The position numbers and the translations under genes were made by a program. Positions 28,545 through 40,298 of a stretch of DNA of 64,000 nucleotides are shown in pieces (within the stretch, counting starts at the first letter, position 1; every line of letters starts with the position of its first letter). Below the pieces are notes generated by a model, which searched no databases, was not told the origin of the DNA, and saw only the letters and a list, made by a program, of their open reading frames with translations. This DNA is from Molanna angustata (taxonomy: Eukaryota > Arthropoda > Insecta > Trichoptera > Molannidae), in assembly GCA_963576475.1 (NCBI GenBank), contig OY754986.1, positions 8,199,031 to 8,263,030 on the forward strand, in the 5' to 3' direction.

Positions 28545-28800
28545 GTACGGAGGTGATTGCTGAGTAAACGAGACGAAAATGCGCTTCAACCGAGTCCCGA
28601 AGAAGATTCTCAACACACACCAGATGTGAGGGGAAACGTGGGAAGATCCAAATTAAAGTGGATGGATGGTGTAGAAAGGGCCTTGAAAGCATTCGGTATA
28701 ACTAATTGGAAGGTGCGGGCGATGTATCAGGAGGAATGGTGGAAAATTCTTGAGGAGGCCAAAGCTCACGATGGACTGTTAAGCCATTGGTGATGATGAG
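28545..28800 (+). mobile_element. LINE C-terminal fragment, family K
   Basis: 'GNVGRSKLKWMDGVERALKA', 'FGITNWKVRAMYQEEWWKIL' and 'EEAKAHDGLLSHW', then a (GATGAT)-type tail. It matches the end of the copies at 6955 and 33690. Confidence 0.72.
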
Positions 28801-30520
28801 ATAGGAAGTTTTACATCAGAAGCCTTTTGAAAATCGTTAAGCCAAGAGCATCTCTTATAGGTTCCATCAAATTGCAATTCAGTAGCGTATTCAATCCAGC
28901 AGGATATTTGCGGTTTTTCTAAAAAATTGCGCGGATTAGTAATTTGCAGATTTTTAATGAAAACTAAAATATCATATAACTTAGTTATATTATATTGTGT
29001 AAGTATATTTTAGTCAAATGAAAATAGAATACACCTGTCGCTGGTTTATCCACATTATGGAATTTGCCGTGATGGTATGTATGTATGAAATTAGTATGAA
29101 TAAGTAATATCCCTATCTTGAATTTGTTGTGTATTACATAATGTTTTTTTTTATTTTGGTAAAAATTCCAAATGTAGCAGAATATTGAAATAATAAATGT
29201 TTAGTCGCCTAGCACATTTTGCTGATCCAGCAAGCCAAAAACTGCGCTGCATCCAGCAATTGTAATTCCTAGTATCGTCAGGCAATTGATAAAAGTACCG
29301 TAAATCCTCCTACGAAAGCTTTTATGAAAACGAAATTAATTACCTTCCTATTAAATTACACAATCATTTTTCTCCATACGACAAGTTAATTTAAATTCTG
29401 TTGTAAATATAATTCAAATTCTTCATTGATTATTATGACGGAAGAAATGTATGTGTTGGGTTGTTCGGGAAGCCATTTCAATTTTTTTTTATGAAGGATG
29501 AAAATTAAACCATGGCGTGTCACGAGTTCATCAACGGTAAGCTGATAAAGACATAATCAATTTATTTATTTATTTATTTGGCACGACACAAGTTACATTA
29601 TATGTACCTATAAAACAACATAATTTCAAGATTACACTGATAATATATCCTAAATTTAATGTTAGCTAGGTTGTTGTTATTATTATTAAAGATTTAAAGT
29701 GACCAAGATAAGAACATAAAATACTGTATTATTTTTAAATTGTCTCATTGGACGTCCAACTAGGTGAACCTGTTTTAGGGCGTCTGATTTGTAGTTACGA
29801 TTTGTAGGTATCAATAACTCAACCAATTTAAGATGCTTTAAAACTTAGTAAATGAAAATTATAAATGAACAGTGAGCAAACTAGAATATGTTAATTTATT
29901 ATTGGATTCATCTATGCCGATGGATATAAGCCAAATATTTATTGTCTATTTTCATATTTTCCAAGCGTCAGGTATCAATGTATTTATTATGTCTTCATCA
30001 GCTTAATCTGTCCTTTCAATGCGTGTTGCGTCTTCAACATCAAAATTTCGCAAAACAATTTTAGCGCTGGCTGTCGTTACATCTTCTCCATACACGACGA
30101 GTTTTTTTTTAATTTTTATTTTGACTATTTCGATAGTAATAAAGTAAAATACGATAAAATGCTGCTTTCTGCATATTATTTTATAAAGCACCAAACCAAA
30201 AACTATTTCGGCAGAATCAATCAAACTTACGTCTTGAGTGTGAAGTTGGCTGTGAAAAAAATACAAATAAATGATTCTTCGCCTGGTGTATTTATGAGTA
30301 GATTCTATTAATGGTGTCATGGCCAGTACATTTGTATCTTGTTTCTTGTTCATTTTACTTTTACTATATTTGTTTATTCATTTAAACACTTTGTTGTACA
30401 TAATTATTTTGCGCATACAAATGGCGAACTGATAGCCTAGTGGCAATTTTATCCAGATAACGTTCTATAAAAATAATTAATATAAATACATTTATATACC
30501 AAAAAACATACATTCACTCA
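28801..30520. other. No gene recognised
   Basis: AT-rich. 28860-29000 has LINE-like words, and 29560-29640 has (TTTA)n followed by 'ggcacgacacaagttacatt'. A 116-codon minus-strand ORF at 30003-30353 has no recognisable domain and AT-driven composition. Confidence 0.4.
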
Positions 30521-30524
30521 TCAT

Positions 30525-31010
30525 CATCATAATCTCGACAGCCCTGGGTGTGCCTTGGCTGAATCCAGGAGTCTCCTCCATTCCCGTTTATCCGTTGCCT
30601 TCGTTCTCCAGTTTCTAATATCGGCATCGACACTGTCCATCGACACTGTCTAGCATCGGCATCGACACTGTCCATCCATCGAGTCCTTGGTCTTCCTGAT
30701 TTCCTTCGACCTTATGGCACAGAAAGTGTGAGGCGTTTTGTGGAGTTGTCGTCGTCCATTCGGATTATGTGACCAGCCCATCTTAAGCGCCCTATCTTGA
30801 TGGAATTGATCACATCGGGCTCCTCATAGGTCTCGTATAGCTCCCTGTTCTATCGACGACGCCAACCATTATTCTCTTTTATTGGCCCGTAGATTGTTCG
30901 AAGTATCCTTCTCTCAAAAGCCGCTATGGATCCTTCAGTTTATTTAGTTATCACCCAGGCTTCGGAAGCATACGTGAGGACCGGCTTGATAAGTGTTTTA
31001 TACAGAAATA
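30525..31010 (-). mobile_element. LINE C-terminal fragment, family K, with internal 38-bp duplication
   Basis: The minus strand reads 'VLTYASEAWVITK', 'SIAAFERRILRTIYGPIKEN', 'RELYETYEEPDVINSIKIGR', 'LRWAGHIIRMDDDNSTKRLT' and 'GRRKSGRPRTRWMDG'. 'gcatcgacactgtccatc' is repeated around 30624-30676. There are stops in frame. Confidence 0.7.
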
Positions 31011-32078
31011 CATTCACTCATACATAAGTTATAATCTTTAGACACAATTTTATTTTAACTTTTTATTTCATATTTAGGTCCATTTTTATTTTTTTATTAT
31101 TATTTAAATAATGCTACACATAAAAATACATTCATATAATACACAGTAAAAAAAATCACGTTGGCTTCCAGAGTGCAAGCACTCGTGTGTAAAGAAACAT
31201 ATTTTTATAAAAATTTAATATTTTTACTTTTAATATTGATTGATAAAATAAATATATTTTCTGTTTGTTCAAATTTAGGTAAATTTAGAAATGCATTAAG
31301 TTTATTTATTTAAAAACAAATACTGTTTTATATAATTGGTATACAAAATATATTATGAAATAAACAAAAACAGTATAATTACATTCGTCCACAGATGACA
31401 ATCGTTAAATAATCACATAAGTACCTACATTATAACGAAAAATATTATAACAGATATTGTTTGTCTTTATTTCTATACCCACAAAGAGGCGAGGCCCTTT
31501 TGAGAATTTTGTTTTTTTTTGTGTAAAATGTGATATAATTGTAATAATTAATAAATCCTGAATGACTTTTCGAACAACCCATTATAACCATACGATAAAG
31601 GTACTTTATATCTGGCAATGAAGAGTCAATTTATTCTGCGGCAGTATTTAAAAATTAGCTGTGTCATATATACTAACTGATGTAATATCATTGATATGAT
31701 AATAATACGTTATGTTGTATAATAGAGGAAATACCGTGAATAACCGAAAAACCGGTATTTGACCGATGCGATGCAAATGATTGAACTTGTTTGGATGTAA
31801 CTGTTAACGACAATGCAGCATCCCATGTGAAATGGCTACATGATTGTATGAGTGTACCAGAATTATTTGAAGATTAGGTTGTATATAAATTTATACACTT
31901 ATTTTTCACCTGTCTGTCCTCATATTTACTCCTCCAAGGTCTGTCCTTACTCCCGACCTGTTAGAGTTCTGAAACTTTCAGAATTTGTTTACTATTGATG
32001 ACAATTTATTTATTTATATTTTATTTTATTGAGCATAGATACTAGCAATAATGCACAATTGTCTATGCTTAATAGTTA
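31011..32078. other. AT-rich, nothing recognised
   Basis: No coding region, RNA or clear repeat family seen. Confidence 0.4.
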
Positions 32079-32410
32079 TCCAACTGTCGATTCGTTCAAG
32101 AGAATTTAATTCTCTTAATGAATCGACATTATTAAGCCAAGACGCGTGTATGAAGGAAAATTTTGTATGGTGTAGTGGACTTTTTGTATGCCAAAAACAC
32201 CAACTTGGGGCTTCGTAGAATATGGTGACAGGAAAATTATTCGAAAAACAATTATTCGAATGCTCAATTTTACGAAAATCAATTTTACGAATGGCAATTA
32301 TTCGAATCACATTTTTTCGAAAAACTATTTTCCGAACACACAATTATCAGAATTTACAATTGTTAGAATTTTTATGACGTCATGTTGGTAGTATTGTGAG
32401 AGGAATAAAC

Positions 32411-32542
32411 CATAGATTTTTATTATAATATACTAGATGTCGTAGTTAGCAAATTTTATATGAATCGAAAACAAATGACTCACTTTTTGCACGGAGTACT
32501 ACATCTACATAGTATACCTATTATGTTTAATAAAAATCTATG
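32411..32542. mobile_element. 132-bp MITE (family C) with perfect TIRs, nested
   Basis: Perfect 15-bp inverted tips CATAGATTTTTATTA/TAATAAAAATCTATG and a perfect 8-bp TSD gaataaac (32403-32410 and 32543-32550). It matches decayed copies at 5690-6126. Inserted into family B. Confidence 0.9.
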
Positions 32543-32575
32543 GAATAAACAACATGGCGACGCACCGCGCTGTCA

Positions 32576-32788
32576 GATATCCTAGGATGTACACCTATTT
32601 TTGAAACCTAAACCTACAAAACTTTGGTAAAAATAGGTTGGTTAGGTTTGTTTATAGTTATAATTGCGACTGGCGTGAGCCAGTTGCATTATATATTTAA
32701 AAAAAGTAACTATAATATTAAAATAAAATAACTAAATTGGTGTGAATACTAGATAAACATAAACTGGTGTACAAACTAGACTATCCCG
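32576..32788. mobile_element. MITE family D copy, nested
   Basis: It shares 'acctacaaaactttggtaaaaatagg' and 'gcgactggcgtgagccagttgcattatata' with 20099-20323. It is flanked by gcgctgtca on both sides (32567-32575 and 32788-32796), so exact ends are uncertain by 1-3 bp. Also inserted in family B. Confidence 0.75.
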
Positions 32789-33689
32789 CGCTGTCAAACA
32801 TCAGTTATTAAAAATGTGCAAACATACGTACCCAAGTAATAATAGTCTTCATCGAATATATTTTACTGGCAACAAATATGTCAAAGGAGGCAACATAATG
32901 ACACAAAAATATATTAAATTCGGTTAATTGGTTTTCCAACAAATGTTAGTTCGAATAATTAGCTTTCGGACAATTGTCACTCTGATAACTGATTTTCGAA
33001 AAATTGTTATTCGTACAATTGCGCATTCGAACAATTGTGTTTCGAAGAATTTTCATGTAATCGTAGAATATATGGATGAATTCAAAATTTGAAGTAGAAC
33101 ATATTGTGTTTATGTGTATGTGTCTGTGTGTGTCAGTCCCCCTTATTTTATAAAAATGTAATTTAGTTACGACATCGTTTCATACAATTTGTAAGGCAAT
33201 AACCACTACACAATATCTCACTCAATAGTTTGATACCTACTTCATCTACAAACATACATCATGCTGTTTTCATATTCTGGGTAGGAAAACAGACTGACCT
33301 CCACACTATCCTATCCTGACATATATACCTGCATGTTTTATATAGAAAACAAAATATCTTAAAATATTTATTAATTTGTGTTTAAGTGTTTATAGTTTGA
33401 TGTTAGTATTCTTCAATTATGCATACTATCGTCATCGACAGTTGGATCGCATGTGTTACATGCAACTAGTAGGTAGATAAAATACGTATGGTGTGGGTAA
33501 ATATTTCCTACCTACACTACACTATCATTGTGCAGTGTCTATTTTATATTATCTTGTTACGGGTGGAAATTACACAGATTAGAGCCGTAAATTTTAGATT
33601 AAACATTAATATAGCACAAAATTTTTAACACAAATTAAACACAATACTTAAAAGGTAACGAACTTAGAAATTATATGTTTTTTGAAAGT

Positions 33690-34095
33690 CTGTTTGGGAT
33701 TTGAAAATATAACGATATTATTAAATAAGAAAATATTGAGACGCATTTATGGCCCCGTATGCGAAAATGGAACCTGGCGTATCAGGTACAACCACGAACT
33801 GTACCAGTTGTACTCAGATGTACACGTCACCCAGTACATCATTATGGCTGGGTCACGTAGCGAGAATGGACGAAACCTGTCCACTAAAAGGGATATTCGC
33901 TACAAGACCAATGGGCAGAAGAAGCGTCGGTAGGCCAAAGCTGAGATGGTTAGATGGAGCAGAGAGGGACTTGCGGACGATGGGCGTTGTGAATTGGCGG
34001 CAGAAAGCGATGGTCAGGAAGGCGTGGAAGGATCTTCTGGAGGAGGCCAGGACCCACAATGGGTTGTAGCGCCACTGATTGATTGATTGATGCAT
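33690..34095 (+). mobile_element. LINE C-terminal fragment, family K (best copy)
   Basis: 'ILRRIYGPVCENGTWRIRYN' and 'HELYQLYSDVHVTQYI', then a +1 frameshift and 'SLWLGHVARMDETCPLKGIF', 'GRRSVGRPKLRWLDGAERDL', 'RTMGVVNWRQKAMVRKAWKD', 'LLEEARTHNGL*'. A (GATT)n tail is at 34076-34092. GC-rich against its surroundings, so young. One frameshift only. Confidence 0.8.
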
Positions 34096-35533
34096 AAGAT
34101 GAAGTTCTGATTAAGCGAGGAATGGGAGAAAAATATCCGATATTTTTACTGTAGAAGTTTGAATAAAAAGTATTCTTAATTATATGTATATTCAAACTCA
34201 GCTTAATTTATTTTATATTTTGATAAAATTGAACAATTTTGCATATCATACAAATTTAATTTAATTTACTTAGTTAGGTTTAATTTATTTAATTTAGGTT
34301 TTCGCATCAAAACATATTCCCTAATCAGTCCATAATCAGATAAACTGCTACAATCACAAATATAAATTGTAATATTCAAATAAATGATGCAAAACACGAA
34401 GTAATCGTAGAAATGTCATCTGTCAAAATTTCAAGATGGCGGCTTACTATACCTTCGATTGCTTCGATTATACTTTTAGCGGCCGAAAATCGACAGTATA
34501 AATTTCAATTAAAGTAAGACATTTATACTTTCGATTTAACTATACCAGAGATAAAACAACCCATTTTTACTAAAACGCAGATTTTTAACTATACTATAAC
34601 TGATACTTTGTTGAAACAACCCAGCCTTAGTGTTATTTATAAAAATTACTTGAATCATTATTGAATCACGGTACAATTGAACCCGGTTCAAAGTCTTATT
34701 CCACGTTCAACTGAAACCTCGTTTAAAAAATATTTGAACAGCAGTTCAGTTGAACTCGATTTTGAGCTCTATTTCATACGACAGCACCGAATTTTGTTTT
34801 GTTAAGTTGGTTGGCACGATCGCGGAACACGTGCGCGCCTCATGATGATTCTGTCAAACTCTATCTTATGCACTTTTAAAAATGAGGTTTCAGTAGGACG
34901 TGGAAGAAGACTTTGAAGACTTTGAACCATGATTCAAGGATTTTTTATAAATTACACTATTTAGACAGAATTCCCAATGAGGAGACACACGATAGCTTAT
35001 TAACAAAATGGCCATAAGAATAATTACTGTTTCACTTTTTACAATTCTCTGCATAGATACAGAAAGAATTTCTCTAAAATATCTTTGGACAAAAGTCACG
35101 TAAAATTTTCCATTCCTCATTCAATACGTCTGACATATTCAGTTCAATGTATGATATACACGTGAATAGACAATAATAATAATTAACTATGCCGTGGAAA
35201 GACCTTTGTCTAAGAAATGGACGACGGATGAGGTCAACTTTTGACCAAATTTTTTACCTTTTGTGATTTTAATTTTCTTTGCCCCATGTTAAAACCCAGA
35301 CATGATGTATTGAGTATTGTAAATTTTGAGTGAAATTGTTACTACGCGGATTCTAGAAAACTTAGATTTTATTTTTAACTTTTGACGGGCACTACAGTGC
35401 GACATATTGTTGTGATATACTAACTTTTGTGACCATAAGATAAATAAATACGCGGATTCTTTCTAGAACATTTATTGATATATTATGCTTTCATACAATA
35501 TTTATATAGCAATTTCACAGCACGGGTATGTTG
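34096..35533. other. No gene recognised
   Basis: AT-rich intergenic DNA. 34390-34640 holds a unique-looking segment ('aagatggcggcttactatacc') with partial similarity to 9720-9770. No ORF or exon is convincing. Confidence 0.4.
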
Positions 35534-36730
35534 TCCAATCGTCGATTCGTTCAAGAGAATGAAATTCTTTTGAAGGAAGAGGCAGTTTAATTCAAAGACG
35601 CGTGTGTGAAGGAACATTTTGTATGGCGTAGTGGACTTTTTGCATGCTAAAAACACCAACTTAGAGGCTTCGCAGCATATATGTTCCTATACATGGATTT
35701 ACTCAGAATTCGGAGTAGAACATTTTATGAGTTTGTGTGTTTGTTTATGTGTCTGTCCGTCCCTCCCTTATAACTTTTGATCCGCTCAATTTACAGAGTC
35801 CAAAATTTCAAAATATATAAACAGTTATAGGCCTACAAAACTTTTATACTCAGAATGATGAATTTTTGTTTCAGTCAGGGGTTATCAACTTTTGGATTTT
35901 TACTTTATTTTTCAATATATCTCAGAAAGCATTAAAGCCAGAACGTTGAAAATTGGTATGAATATAGACAAATACAAAATCTCAAATAAGTTTTTTCAAA
36001 TATGTAAATTCCAGGATTTCTCAAACATCTTTTATTAAGAAAAATATAAACACCCCTACTAGATAATTTAATTTTCTATAAAAAATATTAATATTGTAGA
36101 AGTACATCTAATATTAATATTGTAGAAGTACATCTCAAGACGAAGAAAATATACAAAGCTGACAGGAACGGAATAAGAGGTCGCGGGCGCCCAAAAAAAG
36201 GATGGCACGACCATGTAAACGATATTTTGAAAGATGGAAATGTAAGAAGCATGAACAACAGACGAACATGTATAAGACGATGTATGAATGTTGATGAGGC
36301 GATGAATGTGTGTCAAGATAGAAAAATGTGGCGTTCGGTTCTCTCTGCCTACCCCGTGAGGGACATGGCGTGATGGTATGTATGTATGTATGTACATCTC
36401 AATTTTTTTTAACAATTTTTATAAAAATTGAATTTAGTGACGACATCGCTTCATACAATTTGTATGGCAGTGGCCTATACCTACACAATATCTAAGAAAC
36501 TCAGTTATTTGATACTTAATCTCTAAACATACAAACATACATCATGCTGTTTTCATATTCTGGGTAGGAAAAAAGGACTGACCTCCATACTATCCTATCT
36601 TGACATACATACTAACATGTGTTAAAATTTTCCATAATTTGGATTTATGGGTTTATAGTTTGAATCTTATTCTTCAACTATACATACTATCGCTATCGAC
36701 AGTTGGAGCTCATGTGTTACCTACAACTAG
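35534..36730 (+). mobile_element. Helentron-like copy, family A, interrupted by a LINE
   Basis: 5' tip TCCAATCGTCGATTCGTTCA at 35534. The 3' side has tatcgacagttgga, catgtgttac and CTAG at 36730 followed by T. A 253-bp LINE 3' end (36139-36391) has split it. Confidence 0.72.
36139..36391 (+). mobile_element. LINE 3' end (family R) with 11-bp target duplication
   Basis: Perfect direct repeats gtacatctcaa flank it (36128-36138 and 36392-36402). It encodes 'NGIRGRGRPKKGWHDHVNDI', 'LKDGNVRSMNNRRTCIRRCM' and 'SVLSAYPVRDMA', and ends in (TATG)n. It gives the exact 3' end of family R and shows that its target duplications can be about 11 bp. It is 5'-truncated. Confidence 0.88.
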
Positions 36731-36944
36731 TTTCATATTAATAATTTACTATAGGTACCTACTTTTTGTCATGGCATTGGACAAATAATAGGTACCTATA
36801 CTGGAATATAAAAGATTTGTTAGAAATTGTAGATCAAACTCGCATTGACTTATTGAACCTGTTATTATGTCATCATATAGCTCTGACTTAGAATAGTGCT
36901 TCCATTCTTTTCTATTATTGTTTTCGAGTATAACATTTCACATA

Positions 36945-37010
36945 CCCACTTAGCTGTCCCATTCTGGAGATTCGTGATATTAATCGTCTCACAAATTAAT
37001 GATTTACTTT
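36945..37010 (-). mobile_element. SINE S2 fragment
   Basis: 'cacttagctgtcccattctggagattcgtgatattaatcgtctca' is the reverse of the S2 body. Short remnant. Confidence 0.45.
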
Positions 37011-37218
37011 CTTAATTTGTGAAAACTTTACATACATAATTTATTCGGGTTACTAGACCTTAGAAAACGCACTATTCATTTTACCAAAGTCGGAAGAGCT
37101 GTCAATTATCATAAGTAGTAGGTACATATTAAAAATAGTAAGTATCATACAAAATATATCCGCTGATGCAAAATGCATGAAATATGAATGATCTACTGAT
37201 GACAAATAACAAAGCGAT

Positions 37219-37372
37219 ATACGTCGGTGCATACTGGAGCATACGTCCGGACATAGACATACGTCGGTGCATACTGGAGCATACGTCCGGACATAGACAT
37301 ACGTCGGTGCATACTGGAGCATACGTCCGGACATAGACATACGTCGGTGCATACTGGAGCATACGTCCGGAC
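37219..37372. repeat. 40-bp minisatellite, 4 near-perfect copies
   Basis: acgtcggtgcatactggagc starts at 37221, 37261, 37301 and 37341 with period 40 and no differences seen. The unit contains tccggac and catacgtc words on both strands. (TAAG)n follows. Its identity implies recent expansion. Confidence 0.95.
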
Positions 37373-37410
37373 CCGATAAGTAAGTAAGTAAGTATCATAC
37401 AATGACTTAA

Positions 37411-37880
37411 ATAATATGTTGAGAAAACTAATTTATTTGAAAAATATGATCAAAGGCAAATACATAATAATCTGTTCCCTAACCTCAAAGGGCAAAGGTG
37501 TTGATAAAATTATTCCTGAAACCAATTTCCATTCAATTTACAAAGCAACTCGCTCACGCGAGTCGCTATTTTCATTATATGCTAACTAAACCTAACCAAA
37601 AAATTCACGAGAATGGAGACTTACATACACATCATTCTATTATTTCGTTGTCGTATTTTATTACATCCCGTATATTATTCAGTTAGGTTCAATTAGTGCT
37701 TAATCATAATAGCGACTCGCGTGAGCGAGTTGCTTTATAAATTGAATAGAAATTGGTTGCAGGAAAATTTTTATCAACACCTTTGCCATTTAAGGTTAGA
37801 AATAATTTTATTATGTACCTATTCGTATTTGTCAAGCCATTTGATCATATTTTTCAAATAAATTATATGTTAACATATTT
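37411..37880. mobile_element. Foldback element with long inverted arms
   Basis: Left arm 37411-37595 and right arm 37682-37880 are inverted copies (aatatgtt...tttatttgaaaaatatgatcaaa; ctaacct(c/t)aaa.ggcaaaggtg; ttgataaaa; caactcgctcacgcgagtcgc). An 86-bp spacer separates them. No clear target duplication and no ORF. Confidence 0.8.
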
Positions 37881-38600
37881 TTATTTACTTTTATTATTTT
37901 TCAACACTTTTTGCTATTTTTTATGTTAAAATTATCGCGATTAATGTCAACTTTGACAGCTCATCCGACATTGGTAAAACGATAAGTGCCTTTTCCAAGC
38001 TCTAGTATTCAGGTTTACTTCTTAGGGCGTGTATACATAATTCTGTTTTAAACTCTGCGTGTTACTAGTTGATTGTATTGTCTGAAGTGTGAAATATAAC
38101 CGATCGTCTCTCGTAGGAAATTCAAGAAATGAATTGGGTCGTGTCAAAATACACAAATTTGAATGTCTTCAAGATACCACACAAGCTCTTTGAGTTAGTA
38201 TACCTTCCGGTTAATGAAAACAGCAGTATCATTGAAAGACAATCATGGATGACAAATTGGAGAAAAGCCGTATGACAAAAAAGACATCGAGTATCGAGTA
38301 CATTCATAGGTGAAAATGTGGTTATTTTATAAGTCATCACTTCTTATTTTCTTGAATTCTCGTGTCAGGTTCCCCGACGTTAGCAATTACTTGGGCAAAT
38401 GCCTCTATATTTCGGGTAAGGATAGATAAAAAAAATATTAAGGATGTTCGGTAAATTTGGCAACACTTCCAACCTTTTCCTCTCTCAAAAAGTATTGCTA
38501 CCTACATCAGCAGTTATGTATGTAGTAGACATCATAATCACAGTTGAATAAGTTCAATAGTTTTGATTCAAGATGAAATAAACATATTTCACGTTATAAT
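37881..38600. other. No gene recognised
   Basis: AT-rich. A 72-codon minus-strand ORF (38122-38340) shows no known motif and is treated as chance. Confidence 0.4.
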
Positions 38601-39040
38601 ATCGAATAAAACATAAGTGTGGAGCATACTGATGTATGGCTGTGAGACATGGTGTCTTACCGAAAGAGACAGAAATAGACTAGTGGCTTTCGAGATGTGG
38701 AGTTACAGAAGAATACTGGGAATTTCCTGGAGGGACCACATCACGAATGCCGAGGTTCTCAACAAAGTTGAAGAAGGGAGGCACCTACTCAAAACCATCT
38801 CCGAAAGACGTGCTCGCTGGATTGGTCACATCTTGAGCCACGAGGGTCTCCTACATGACCTAATGGAGGGAATGGTTGTGGGGACAAACCACAGGGGGCA
38901 CCCCCGACGGGAGTATTTGGCCCAGGTGTGCGAGGACATGAACTGCGCCACATATGTTGAGCTGAAGAGGGCTGCAGAAGATAGAGAGACGTGGAAAGCG
39001 AGATGTAGATTTTTTCTGCCAACCAATCCGCAGGATTGAG
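38600..39040 (+). mobile_element. LINE C-terminal fragment, family L, open frame of 140 codons
   Basis: An uninterrupted frame reads 'SILMYGCETWCLTERDRNRL', 'VAFEMWSYRRILGISWRDHI', 'TNAEVLNKVEEGRHLLKTIS', 'RRARWIGHILSHEGLLHDL' and so on to TGA at 39037. This is the C-terminal region of RTE/BovB-like endonuclease-reverse transcriptases. RT and endonuclease cores are missing. No decay in frame, so it is a fairly recent, 5'-truncated insertion. Confidence 0.78.
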
Positions 39041-39129
39041 ACTTTTGATGATGAATATCGATCAACTCAAACTACGCGCCGTGCGCATATAATACCCAGA
39101 CTGTGTTAAATGCGCACGTTCTATATCAA

Positions 39130-39320
39130 TCAAAGCGGGCATATAAACCTTAACAACTCAATTTGAAGTCAAATTATTTCTCAAATATATTAAACAGTGT
39201 GTTTCGAAAAAATATACTGATTTTTTTCAACATTTCTCTAGTGAATGTTCGTCACACAATTTCAAAGTTCACCATAGATTCTACTAAAAAAGTATATTTT
39301 TTTACTGTTGCCTGAACAGA
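39130..39320. mobile_element. One arm of a family H TTAA-type element
   Basis: 'gggcatataaaccttaacaactcaatttga', 'attaaacagtgtgtttc', 'acatttctctagtgaatgttcgtcacacaatttcaaa' match the ends of 22457-22888 and 58416-59981. The other end is missing. Confidence 0.65.
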
Positions 39321-40298
39321 GACATACAAACATTATTAATCAAAGTAAATTTTATGATGATATATTATAGCGAGGGTTTGTTTATAAAAATTGGCTTAAC
39401 TGTTAGATTTTGTTATATACGCTTTTCAAATTATTCACTATTGTTTTTTTTTCTACCTATATATGGTTATTTTTGTTATATATAGTTATTTTGTTTTCTA
39501 TGATTATTTTGTTATTTGCTTTTTTTCTCCCTTGAAAACACGAGTTCATCAATATTTGAAGGAAGTTTAATTATAAAATATTTGAATTCAAACTATTTAA
39601 TGTTATTTTCTTGAGTTACATATTTTTGACATAAATAAAGAAAAAAAGGAAAAATCTGTTTAGTATCATATAAATAAATAGATATAATAAATTGTTCCTC
39701 ATCAATTACCTATAAAACCTTTTAGATAAGTCAATACTTCGGCTAAATTTAACACTACTTAATTTGCTAATATGCTTATAATTATAAAATCATTACTCTT
39801 CATTGTATGTATCATAGAAGTGGAGAATAAAAATAAATCTTTGTCGTCCAGTTGCACAACTAATATAATAGTGTAAATAGATTCTACATCAATAGTGTGA
39901 ATGCAGAAGCTTTGTGGTAAGTAAGTAAGTTAACTGCAAGTTCAAGAGAATGTTATAATAATTATAAACTGACAAGAACATCCCGAGGGCAGCAGCAGAC
40001 TCTCCACAATGATTAGATTTCATGCACCACCAACATGTAATTAACACACGGTAATCAAGAGAAGATGATGTTGGTAGAATTATCTATGTACAAGTACCTA
40101 CAATGTATGGAATGCGGTCTACAACCTTCCTTCGCAACTTAAGTTTTGATTACTTACATAATAAAGAACTACCCTTCCCTAGATGGTCTTAACAAAAGTC
40201 ATAGCAAGTTTTATTTTATGTTTACTTTTATTTACTTGGGACAGTAAAATAAAACGTGCGTCACATAACTATCCACAAATCAAAACAATATTATGATC
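39321..40298. other. AT-rich, nothing recognised
   Basis: No gene, RNA or named repeat seen before the large satellite. Confidence 0.4.

Larger units (their letters stand above)
32224..33060. mobile_element. DNA transposon (family B) with TTCGAA-rich subterminal arrays, inserted in 32079-33469
   Basis: Bounded by the 11-bp direct repeat tcgtagaatat (32213-32223 and 33061-33071). The tips TGACAGGAAAATTATTCGAA and (reverse) TTACATGAAAATTCTTCGAA match at 17 of 20 positions. About 130 bp at each end is filled with ATT(A/G)TTCGAA/TTTTACGAA-type words every 15-20 bp, like transposase-binding arrays. It is non-coding. The long TSD would fit a Mutator-like (9-11 bp) element best; that is inference. 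Confidence 0.75.
32079..33469 (+). mobile_element. Helentron-like copy, family A, host of three nested elements
   Basis: 5' tip TCCAACTGTCGATTCGTTCA at 32079, subterminal tcatcgacagttggatc, hairpin GCATGTgttACATGC and CTAG end at 33469 followed by T. The copy is split by an 837-bp insertion (32224-33060) that carries two further MITEs. Without the insertion it is about 540 bp. Confidence 0.75.

Noticed and set aside
30003..30353. 116-codon minus-strand ORF
   Set aside because: No recognisable domain, Ile/Lys/Phe-rich as expected from AT-rich DNA, no splice or promoter support.
37053..37402. Cys-rich minus-strand ORFs of 69-99 codons
   Set aside because: They come from the 40-bp minisatellite and are open in all three reverse frames.
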